From positions 1 to 7,668 of the forward strand of contig CAZSOQ010000250.1 in assembly GCA_964608495.1 (NCBI GenBank): a stretch of DNA of 7,668 nucleotides. Direction: 5' to 3'. Below, one piece after another: positions 1 to 4,625 of this stretch. The notes beneath the pieces are model-generated. The model was not told the DNA's origin. It saw only the letters and a program-made list of their open reading frames with translations, and made no database searches. Origin of the DNA: JAKORR01 sp964608495. Its GTDB lineage: Bacteria; Armatimonadota; Zipacnadia; Zipacnadales; FEN-943. A program made the position numbers and the translations under genes. Within the stretch, counting starts at the first letter, position 1. Every line of letters starts with the position of its first letter.

Positions 1-29
1 GGCCTGGGGGGAGGCGCGCGCGGCTGGCT

Positions 30-43
30 GGAACTTACGTTCC
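30..43. promoter_or_regulatory. LexA-like (SOS box) dyad upstream of the mraZ promoter
   Basis: GGAAC-TTAC-GTTCC is a perfect 5-bp inverted repeat with a 4-nt spacer, ending 3 nt before the -35 hexamer at 47-52. The GAAC-N4-GTTC core matches the LexA/DinR box known from Firmicutes and Actinobacteria. Its place against the promoter fits an operator. That LexA binds here is inference: the dyad could serve another repressor, or a gene to the left of the window, and an 8-base core occurs by chance about once in 65 kb. Confidence 0.4.
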
Positions 44-46
44 GGC

Positions 47-76
47 TTGACTCGATTCCTGCTGGTGTTGTACGGT
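47..76 (+). promoter_or_regulatory. Sigma-70-like promoter for the dcw operon
   Basis: A TTGACT -35 hexamer (47-52, five of six consensus bases) is followed after 18 bp by TACGGT (71-76), which keeps the three most important -10 positions (T, A and final T). Transcription would start near 83 and give a leader of about 105 nt before the mraZ ATG at 191. It is the best promoter-like sequence I found on the + strand, and no gene overlaps it. Confidence 0.5.
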
Positions 77-84
77 ATCGGCGA

Positions 85-130
85 TGGGCCTAGCAGGCTG
101 GGAATGTGGTTTAGTGGAGGCTATGAGTGG
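85..130 (+). promoter_or_regulatory. Cluster of TGGG/GTGG motifs, possible MraZ operator
   Basis: Short G-rich direct repeats lie just downstream of the predicted promoter: TGGG at 85-88 and 99-102, and GTGG at 106-109, 114-117 and 127-130. MraZ proteins bind short direct repeats of this kind (TGGGN every 10 bp in E. coli) upstream of their own gene. Spacing here is uneven (14, 7, 8 and 13 nt), so this is only a candidate autoregulatory site. Confidence 0.25.
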
Positions 131-227
131 TACTTTGTCAGCGTGCGGAATCTTTGTCTCGCCACTAGGCCCCGATCGGGGTCACATCCTATGCCCAGAC
201 TGCGCCAGGAAGACACCGGCGGCCTAA
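123..227 (+). CDS. Possible 34-codon leader ORF overlapping the mraZ start
   Basis: An ATG at 123 opens a 34-codon frame that ends at TAA 225-227, 37 nt inside mraZ and in a different frame. GGAGG lies at 116-120 but only 2 nt from the ATG, which is too close for a good ribosome binding site. The peptide has three cysteines, two in a CPDC motif near its end. It resembles no leader peptide I recognise. Its stop lies past the mraZ ATG at 191, so translating it could couple to or compete with mraZ initiation. It may equally be a chance ORF. Confidence 0.2.
   Translation: MSGTLSACGIFVSPLGPDRGHILCPDCARKTPAA
168..183 (+). promoter_or_regulatory. Palindrome/hairpin just before the mraZ start codon
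   Basis: CCCCGATCGGGG (170-181) is a perfect 12-bp palindrome. As RNA it can fold as a 6-bp stem (168-173 with 178-183, including one G-U pair) closed by a GATC loop. It ends 7 nt before the mraZ ATG, where the ribosome binding site should be, and the region has no clear Shine-Dalgarno sequence. It could be a protein-binding dyad or a translational control hairpin. Confidence 0.35.
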
Positions 228-703
228 CAGAGCACAGGATTGACGACGCCGGCAGGCTGACGCTCAACGTGGATCAGCGGGCGGTCTTTCCCGATGGCGA
301 GGTCCACGTCATCCTCTGGCTCATTGACGGCTGCCTGCGGCTGTGCACCAGGGAGCGGCTCGAAGAGCTCCGCGAGGACGTCTGCCGCGAGTGGCCCGAC
401 CGCCGCGCGCAGGACAAGGCGCTGCGCCGCACCGTGGGCACGGACAGGGTCGTGACCATAGACGACGCCGGCAGAATCCGCATCCCCTACATCTACCTGG
501 ACTTCGTGGGCCTGGACGGGCGCAGCAAGAAGGCCTGGCTGGTGCCCCTCAAGGACGGCGTCTACGAGCTGTGGAACCCGGACGACTACAAGCGCGAGAT
601 GGAGGGGGACTTCTACGAGTGGGCTGCCGCCAGGGGAGGGTCGGGCGGCGGGTCCCTGGCCGGCCGGGCGTTCGAGGGCGACAAGGGCAGTGGCGATGAA
701 TGA
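191..703 (+). CDS. mraZ: Transcriptional regulator MraZ
   Basis: MraZ is a DNA-binding protein of the SpoVT/AbrB-like fold that usually heads the dcw cluster and controls its own operon. This 170-residue protein has the family's two tandem half-repeats: IDDAGRLTLN around residues 17-26 and IDDAGRIRIP at 90-99, followed by the VYELWNPDDY segment (124-133) that matches the family's G-x-x-x-x-iEiW-x-x-x-x-w element. The first half-repeat has lost the usual LP after GRL. A Gly/Ser-rich C-terminal tail from about residue 149 makes it longer than the usual ~145 residues. The frame is open back to a TTG at 47, but that lies inside the predicted -35 box. ATG 191 puts the first DxxGR motif about where the family has it, allowing roughly 8 extra N-terminal residues. 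No good ribosome binding site is seen. The 3' end overlaps rsmH by 8 nt, implying coupled translation. Confidence 0.88.
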   Translation: MPRLRQEDTGGLTEHRIDDAGRLTLNVDQRAVFPDGEVHVILWLIDGCLRLCTRERLEELREDVCREWPDRRAQDKALRRTVGTDRVVTIDDAGRIRIPYIYLDFVGLDGRSKKAWLVPLKDGVYELWNPDDYKREMEGDFYEWAAARGGSGGGSLAGRAFEGDKGSGDE

Positions 704-1646
704 GACACGCCACGAGAGCGCCATGGTCGCCGAAGTGCTCGCCGAACTCGCCGTCGGCCCTGGCGGTCTCTGGGTGGACGCGACGGTTGATGGCGGCGGC
801 CATGCGGAGTCGATTCTTCAGGCGAGTGCCCCGGACGGCCGGCTTATTGGAGTCGATATGGATCCCTCGGCTCTGGAGCTAGCCAGAGCGCGGCTGGGCC
901 GGTTTGGTGAACGCGTCACGCTGGTACACGATCGCTTCTCAAGGGTGGACCGGGCAGTGGGCAAGGTAACGGCGGACAAAGCCGATGCTCTCCTGGCGGA
1001 CCTCGGTCCGTCGCGCCACCAGCTTGTCTGCGACGAGCGAGGCTTTAGCTTCGCCAGCGGCGCCAGGCTTGACGCCCGCTTCGACCGAACCCAGGCCCTG
1101 ACGGCCTGGGGGGTCGTGAACGAGTACACGCGGGACGAGCTTGTCAAGGTGCTCTGTCTGACCGGCAAGCCCCGGCAGGCCAGGGCCGTAGCCGACGCCA
1201 TCCTGCGCCGTCGTCAGGACGGAGCGATCGAGACCGTCAGCGAGCTGGCGGCCGTGGTGCGCAGGGCGGTCGGTCGGCCCCGCCGCGGGAAGGCGGACGC
1301 CTCGACCGAGTGGCTGATGAGCATAAGATTCGCGGTGAATGATGAACTCGCCGAGGCCGCGGAGGGCATCGAGGCCGCGACCAGAGCTGTCAAGCCCGGC
1401 GGCCGCGTCGTGATCCTGTCCTGGGACGGGACCACTCACGGCCTCGTCAGGCGCAAGCTCCGAAGCCTGGCTCGTCCGTGTACGTGCCCGCCGGAGTTGC
1501 CCTGTACGTGTGGGAAAGAGCCGGTGCTCTGGACCAGAGAAGGCAGGGGTAGGCCCGCGAGCGAGGCGGAGCGGAAGAGGAATCGAGCAACGCGCACCTG
1601 TCGTCTCTTCAGTGCTCAGATCGCGCCGCTGCCGGAGAGCGGCTAG
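696..1646 (+). CDS. rsmH: 16S rRNA (cytosine(1402)-N(4))-methyltransferase RsmH (MraW), divergent
   Basis: RsmH uses S-adenosylmethionine to methylate N4 of C1402 in 16S rRNA, in the ribosomal P site. Visible family motifs are RHESAMVAEVL (5-15), the SAM-binding DATVDGGGHAESIL (28-41), IGVDMDPSAL (51-60), DLGPSRHQL (102-110) with RGFSF (115-119), RFAVNDEL (211-218) and the Cys-rich CTCPPELPCTCGK element near 262-274. Several usually near-invariant segments are altered: DLGVSSPQLD reads DLGPSRHQLV, LDMRMD reads LDARFD, the PATRTFQALRI stretch reads DASTEWLMSIR, and the SFHSLEDR motif is SWDGTTHGL. Length (316 residues) is normal and the frame is intact. ATG 696 is preferred over GTG 690 because AAGGG at 684-688 lies 7 nt upstream. 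It overlaps the end of mraZ in ATGAATGA. The identity is secure; whether it still methylates C1402 normally is open. Confidence 0.9.
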   Translation: MNETRHESAMVAEVLAELAVGPGGLWVDATVDGGGHAESILQASAPDGRLIGVDMDPSALELARARLGRFGERVTLVHDRFSRVDRAVGKVTADKADALLADLGPSRHQLVCDERGFSFASGARLDARFDRTQALTAWGVVNEYTRDELVKVLCLTGKPRQARAVADAILRRRQDGAIETVSELAAVVRRAVGRPRRGKADASTEWLMSIRFAVNDELAEAAEGIEAATRAVKPGGRVVILSWDGTTHGLVRRKLRSLARPCTCPPELPCTCGKEPVLWTREGRGRPASEAERKRNRATRTCRLFSAQIAPLPESG

Positions 1647-1654
1647 ACCTAGTT

Positions 1655-1696
1655 TGTCTTGAGGGACCGGCCCCGTTTTCGGCAACCCTCAAGACA
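1655..1696 (+). promoter_or_regulatory. Strong stem-loop just after rsmH
   Basis: TGTCTTGAGGG (1655-1665) and CCCTCAAGACA (1686-1696) form a perfect 11-bp stem around a 20-nt loop, which itself contains a small CCG-TTTT-CGG hairpin. It begins 8 nt after the rsmH stop. No T-run follows on either strand, so it is not a standard intrinsic terminator. It could stabilise the mraZ-rsmH mRNA 3' end, mark an RNA processing site or act as a partial terminator. Confidence 0.5.
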
Positions 1697-1793
1697 CCGG
1701 AGGGACGGGCGCAGTCGCAGCAACAGTCAAAGCTCAACGCAACAACAACGAACCAGCGAAGCAGCAAAAGCCGCACCAGCAGATGCAGCACAG

Positions 1794-1823
1794 AGTGTAG
1801 CAGCGACTGCCGCAGCAAGTCAA
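1794..1823 (-). promoter_or_regulatory. Possible antisense promoter in the rsmH-ftsL spacer
   Basis: Read on the minus strand, TTGACT (1818-1823) and TACACT (1794-1799) are separated by 18 bp. The -35 hexamer and spacing are the same as in the forward promoter before mraZ. A transcript would start near 1787 and run leftward through the 1655-1696 stem-loop towards the 3' end of rsmH. Nothing visible would be translated from it, so it would be an antisense or small RNA. It overlaps the first copy of the 18-bp repeat, so chance or repeat-driven resemblance is possible. Confidence 0.25.
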
Positions 1824-1864
1824 GGGAATAATCGCAGCACAACGTCGTAGCAGCGACTGCCGCA
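1797..1864. repeat. 18-bp direct repeat, two copies 50 bp apart
   Basis: GTAGCAGCGACTGCCGCA occurs exactly at 1797-1814 and again at 1847-1864. The 50-bp period is not a multiple of three, so this is not an in-frame protein repeat. The copies lie inside the T-poor tract and suggest that the spacer grew by duplication, or that the 18-mer is a paired binding site. Confidence 0.6.
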
Positions 1865-2010
1865 TCGAGCGACGCAAGGAACGTAGCACGACACGCAGCA
1901 GGGCAGTAACAGTCGCAGCACGCGCCCGTCCCGTCCCGGCCCCAGAGTAGTCAGGCGGAGAAGGAGCAGCACCGACAAGCGCGGCAGCGCACAGAAGCGG
2001 CCGGGCATCT

Positions 2011-2015
2011 GGAGG
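2011..2015 (+). promoter_or_regulatory. Ribosome binding site of the ftsL-like gene
   Basis: GGAGG lies 8 nt before ATG 2024. It fixes that start: the same frame is open back to 1910 but contains no ATG, GTG or TTG. Confidence 0.7.
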
Positions 2016-2023
2016 CGCAGCGC

Positions 2024-2506
2024 ATGGCGACGACCGGGGCTCCCCCCTTAACGCACCGAGCTGCGAGGGAAGAGGGTAGGTCCTCAACGCCGTCCAGTCC
2101 CACACAAGAGCAGGAGGCCTATGCGCGGGCCTGGGTCAAGAGCTACCTTGTGCTGATCCTGGCCGGGCTCGCGGTGGTTCTGTACGTCGGGCTCTTCGCC
2201 CTGCTCAGCGAGGTGGGCTCCCTGCGCTGGCGGCTGGAGCGGGCCGTGGCGGCGGAACGCAGCCGCCAGGCCACGATGGTGCGGCAGATGAACTCCCTCT
2301 CGCGGTGGGGCAACCTGGCGGAGGTGGCCAAGAGCAGGGACATGGTGCGCCAGGCCGCGGGCGCGCTCGAGATAGAGGCCGAGGAGCCCCTCCCTCCTGA
2401 GCGGCTGACGGTCACGACCACGCCCCAGCCCTTCCGCGCGCCCGGTGGCGGCGAGATCCACCGGGGGCTGCCGAGCGAGACGGGAGCGGGAGCCGAGCAA
2501 CAATGA
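2024..2506 (+). CDS. ftsL: FtsL-like cell division protein (bitopic, coiled coil)
   Basis: FtsL is a small single-span membrane protein of the divisome that, with FtsB/DivIC, activates the FtsW-FtsI septal synthase. This 160-residue protein has the expected plan: a cytoplasmic N-terminus of about 40 residues, one transmembrane helix at about 41-61 (YLVLILAGLAVVLYVGLFALL), then an external segment of probable coiled coil to about residue 95. The NLAEVAKSRDMVRQ stretch (97-110) is reminiscent of the rIExiAr-x-lGM element of the FtsL/DivIC family. A Pro/Gly-rich tail from about 121 is probably disordered. FtsL proteins are poorly conserved in sequence, so the call rests on topology plus position between rsmH and ftsI. 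The stop codon overlaps the ftsI start (ATGA at 2503-2506). FtsB/DivIC would have the same topology but normally lies elsewhere. Confidence 0.8.
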   Translation: MATTGAPPLTHRAAREEGRSSTPSSPTQEQEAYARAWVKSYLVLILAGLAVVLYVGLFALLSEVGSLRWRLERAVAAERSRQATMVRQMNSLSRWGNLAEVAKSRDMVRQAAGALEIEAEEPLPPERLTVTTTPQPFRAPGGGEIHRGLPSETGAGAEQQ

Positions 2507-4458
2507 GGCGCCGGCCGAGGCCGCAGCGAGGATTCGTGGACCTGCCGCTGCGCCCCGGGGTCCGGACCGCGCCTGTCGCTCACGCCGACGAGGACCCCTT
2601 CGCCCAGGCCCTGGCCTCGCGCGGCATTGTGTTCCTGGTGCTCATCCTCCTCGCCTGCGGGGCGGTCTGGGGCCGCGTCGCTCAGCTCCAGGGCTGGAAG
2701 CGCGCCGAGCTCGAGAAGCTGGCCGGGGACCTGCAGCCCTCCTTCAGGGACCCGGCGGGCCAGCCGGGGAGCGTCCTGGACTGCCACGAACGGGCCATGG
2801 CGATCAGCGTCCAGGTGTTCTCGCTCAAGCTGGACCCGAAGAACTTCCGCAACCACCTGCCCGACCCCAAGGCGCAGGCCGAGGCCGTGAGGATCATCGC
2901 CGACGCGCTGGGGAGGCCCGAGCAGGAGATCTGGGAGAAGGTAAACTCGACCCGTGAATGGGTGTACCTGGCGCGGGGCGTGTCACCGGAGACGAAGGAG
3001 GCCCTCCTGCAGGCCCTGCGCGAGAACGACGTGTCCTGGGTAGTGCCCGACCCCGAGTACGTGCGCCAGTACCCGATGGGGACGACGGCCGCCGCGCTGC
3101 TCGGCTGGCGCGGGCCGGACCATGCGGCCCGGTGCGGCATCGAGCAGGTATACGACTTCCTGCTCACCGGGCTGCCGGGCAGTCGGGTCGGCAACAGGGA
3201 CAGGTTCGGGCGACTGGTGCTGTGGCGGCCGGAGAAGGAGCCGGTCGAGGCCCGGCCGGGCAAGTCGGTGGTCCTCACGGTGGACGCCGATCTGCAGCAG
3301 GCCACCGAGCTCGCGCTGAACACGGTGGTAAGGGAGCACACCCCGAGGGCCTGCTATGCCCTGGCGATGGAGCCCAAGACGGGGGCCGTGCTGGCGATCG
3401 CCTCGCGGCCGGTCTTCGATCCGAACTGGTTCTCCTGCGCGGTGTCCGGCGGACGGGGCGTCCCCGCCGGCGGACGGGGCGTCCCCGCCGGCGGCCGGGG
3501 CGTCCCCGCCGGCGGCCGGGGCGTCCCCGCCGGCGGCCGCAAGCCCACGGAGGCCGACCTGTCCAACCCCGTCGTCAACAAGGGCGTCGAGCCCGGCAGC
3601 GTCATGAAGCTGTTCACCATCGCGACGGCTCTGGACCTGCACCTGACCACTGAGGGCGAGGTGTTTCACTGCTCGGGCCAGTTGCCGGACGTCGGGGGCG
3701 CGCCGCTGTACTGCGCCGAGGGACACGCCCACGGCGACCTCGACCTGGTAGCCGTGGCGGCCAGGTCCTGCAACATCAGCGCCGCGTGTCTGGCCGAGCG
3801 CATCGGTGGCGAGCGCTTGGTCGAGGCCCTCAAGCGCTACGGGTTCGGCCAGCCCACGCGCATCGGCCTGTGCCCCGAAGGCTATGGCCTCCTGCCTCCG
3901 GGCGAGGGGCACGAGAGGCTCTACGAAAGGGACGTGGCGAACCTCGGGTTCGGACAGGGCATGTCCTGCACGCTCGTTCAACTGGCCTCGGCCTATTGTG
4001 GCCTGGTCAACGACGGGGTGTACATGCTCCCTCACGTCGTCCGCTCGGTGATCGAGGAGGACGGCACCCTGTTCCGCGAAGTCAAGCCGAGGGAGATGCG
4101 GCAGGTGTGCACTACCGAGACCTCGGCGCGCGTGCGACGGATGCTCAAGGCCGTGGTCGAGGTAGGGACCGGCAAGGCCGCGGCCATCAAGGGCGTCTCG
4201 GTAGGCGGCAAAACGGGAACGGCCCAGAAGCCTCGCCCAGGCGGCGGCTACTACTCCGACCGGCATGTGGCCGTCTTCGTCATAGTGCTGCCCGTGGAGG
4301 ACCCCGACCTCGTCATCGCCGTCATGATTGATGAGCCCAAGAACGGCTACCATGGCGGTGACGTAGCGGCCCCCGCCGCCAGGGAGATCGCCCTGGCCGC
4401 CCTCAGACTGCGGGGCGAGTTGCCGCCCGAAGCGGAGCTGCAGAAGCCCACGGGATAG
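2503..4458 (+). CDS. ftsI: Class B penicillin-binding protein, septal transpeptidase FtsI (PBP3)
   Basis: FtsI cross-links peptidoglycan peptides at the division septum. The 651-residue protein has a cytoplasmic Arg/Pro-rich N-terminus, one membrane anchor at about 41-57, a dimerisation/pedestal region (GIEQVYDFLLTGLPGSRVG, the usual G-x-E-x-x-Y-d-x-x-L-x-G) and a transpeptidase domain with all three active-site motifs: S366-V-M-K369 in PGSVMK, S422-C-N424, and K570-T-G572 in GGKTGTAQK. The N-terminal RGxIxDRxG element is degenerate (PGSVLDCHERAMA). Residues 316-346 are four tandem GGRGVPA heptads plus GGR, in the loop between the MEPKTGAVLAIASRPVFDPNWF strand region and the catalytic serine. 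I see no PASTA domain after KTG, and the domain contains many cysteines. ATGA overlap with ftsL implies coupled translation. Its place in the dcw cluster favours FtsI over an elongation-type PBP2 or SpoVD. Confidence 0.92.
   Translation: MRRRPRPQRGFVDLPLRPGVRTAPVAHADEDPFAQALASRGIVFLVLILLACGAVWGRVAQLQGWKRAELEKLAGDLQPSFRDPAGQPGSVLDCHERAMAISVQVFSLKLDPKNFRNHLPDPKAQAEAVRIIADALGRPEQEIWEKVNSTREWVYLARGVSPETKEALLQALRENDVSWVVPDPEYVRQYPMGTTAAALLGWRGPDHAARCGIEQVYDFLLTGLPGSRVGNRDRFGRLVLWRPEKEPVEARPGKSVVLTVDADLQQATELALNTVVREHTPRACYALAMEPKTGAVLAIASRPVFDPNWFSCAVSGGRGVPAGGRGVPAGGRGVPAGGRGVPAGGRKPTEADLSNPVVNKGVEPGSVMKLFTIATALDLHLTTEGEVFHCSGQLPDVGGAPLYCAEGHAHGDLDLVAVAARSCNISAACLAERIGGERLVEALKRYGFGQPTRIGLCPEGYGLLPPGEGHERLYERDVANLGFGQGMSCTLVQLASAYCGLVNDGVYMLPHVVRSVIEEDGTLFREVKPREMRQVCTTETSARVRRMLKAVVEVGTGKAAAIKGVSVGGKTGTAQKPRPGGGYYSDRHVAVFVIVLPVEDPDLVIAVMIDEPKNGYHGGDVAAPAAREIALAALRLRGELPPEAELQKPTG
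3448..3540 (+). repeat. 21-bp tandem repeat (4 copies + 9 bp) within ftsI
   Basis: Four exact-length 21-bp units run at 3448-3468, 3469-3489, 3490-3510 and 3511-3531, followed by a 9-bp partial unit. Units 1 and 2 are identical and begin GGCGGAC; units 3 and 4 are identical and begin GGCGGCC. All share GGGGCGTCCCCGCC. Being in frame, they encode GGRGVPA repeated. Each unit can form a CGGGG-CGT-CCCCG hairpin and each junction contains the palindrome CCGCCGGCGG, which favours slippage. The pattern of two pairs suggests stepwise duplication. Confidence 0.95.
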
Positions 4459-4499
4459 GCGAGGCGTGGGGGCGCGTAGTGCCTGGAAGCCCTGGGCCG

Positions 4500-4593
4500 G
4501 GGTTCGGCGCGGGGACCTTGTGCTATTGGGGAACCCGCCGTCCCACCGCTCGCGTCCCTCGCCGGCGGGCCGAACCCGCCCCAGAGGGACGCG
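4500..4593 (+). promoter_or_regulatory. Structured murE leader with competing stem-loops
   Basis: In the 167-bp ftsI-murE gap, CGCGTCCCTC (4551-4560) pairs perfectly with GAGGGACGCG (4584-4593). Inside that stem, GGCGGG (4564-4569) pairs with CCCGCC (4575-4580) around a CCGAA loop. Alternatives exclude this fold: GGGTTCGGC (4500-4508) is a perfect 9-bp complement of 4569-4577, and CCCGCC at 4534-4539 also matches 4564-4569. GAACCCGCC is directly repeated at 4531-4539 and 4572-4580. No T-run follows, so this is not a classic terminator; a folding switch is inference. Confidence 0.4.
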
Positions 4594-4614
4594 CACAACC
4601 TGGGCCGCCCGACC

Positions 4615-4620
4615 GGGAGA
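4615..4620 (+). promoter_or_regulatory. Ribosome binding site of murE
   Basis: GGGAGA lies 5 nt before ATG 4626 and selects that start. The frame is open further upstream, but that would read through the stem-loop region and add residues the family does not have. Confidence 0.6.
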
Positions 4621-4625
4621 CAGGT

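Larger units (their letters stand above)
1702..1932. repeat. 11-bp inverted repeats bounding the T-poor tract
   Basis: GGGACGGGCGC at 1702-1712 and GCGCCCGTCCC at 1922-1932 are perfect inverted repeats separated by 209 nt, almost exactly at the ends of the T-poor tract. They could close a long-range stem in RNA or be the ends of a small inserted element. I see no target-site duplication and no transposase, so an element is only a possibility. Confidence 0.4.
1647..2023. other. 377-bp spacer inside the operon: T-poor, GCAGC-rich tract
   Basis: No convincing gene lies here. After the hairpin the + strand becomes very poor in T (17 of the 209 bases from 1713 to 1921) and rich in A and C, unlike the flanking genes. 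The pentamer GCAGC occurs at least 12 times between 1717 and 2021 at irregular spacing, and CAGTCGCAGCA occurs at both 1712-1722 and 1910-1920. A 63-codon + frame (1659-1850) is mostly Ala, Ser, Gln and Thr and reads like a translated low-complexity tract. The minus-strand frames are equally low complexity, rich in Leu, Cys and Arg. I see no clear + strand promoter in it, so ftsL is probably read through from upstream. Confidence 0.6.

Noticed and set aside
47..190. Longer mraZ starting at TTG 47 or ATG 104
   Set aside because: TTG 47 is part of the -35 hexamer, and either start would add 29 to 48 residues that the MraZ family lacks.
1655..1696. Classical Rho-independent terminator
   Set aside because: The stem is strong but no T-run follows it on either strand.
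1659..1850. A 63-codon + strand frame in the rsmH-ftsL spacer
   Set aside because: Low-complexity Ala/Ser/Gln/Thr composition, a start inside the hairpin and no ribosome binding site; the frame is not maintained through the 18-bp repeat.
1910..2023. N-terminal extension of the ftsL frame
   Set aside because: The frame is open from 1910 but has no ATG, GTG or TTG before 2024, and GGAGG at 2011-2015 fits the ATG at 2024.
1609..2105. Two minus-strand frames (1609-1842 and 1734-2105) that look partly hydrophobic
   Set aside because: Their Leu/Cys-rich look comes from the T-rich complement of the GCAGC tract; they overlap genes at both ends and have no convincing ribosome binding site or family resemblance.
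3448..3540. CRISPR array
   Set aside because: The units are directly adjacent with no spacers and are in frame within ftsI.
2983..4596. A 537-codon minus-strand frame opposite ftsI
   Set aside because: It is a shadow of ftsI; its own heptad-like repeat is just the complement of the 21-bp DNA repeat.
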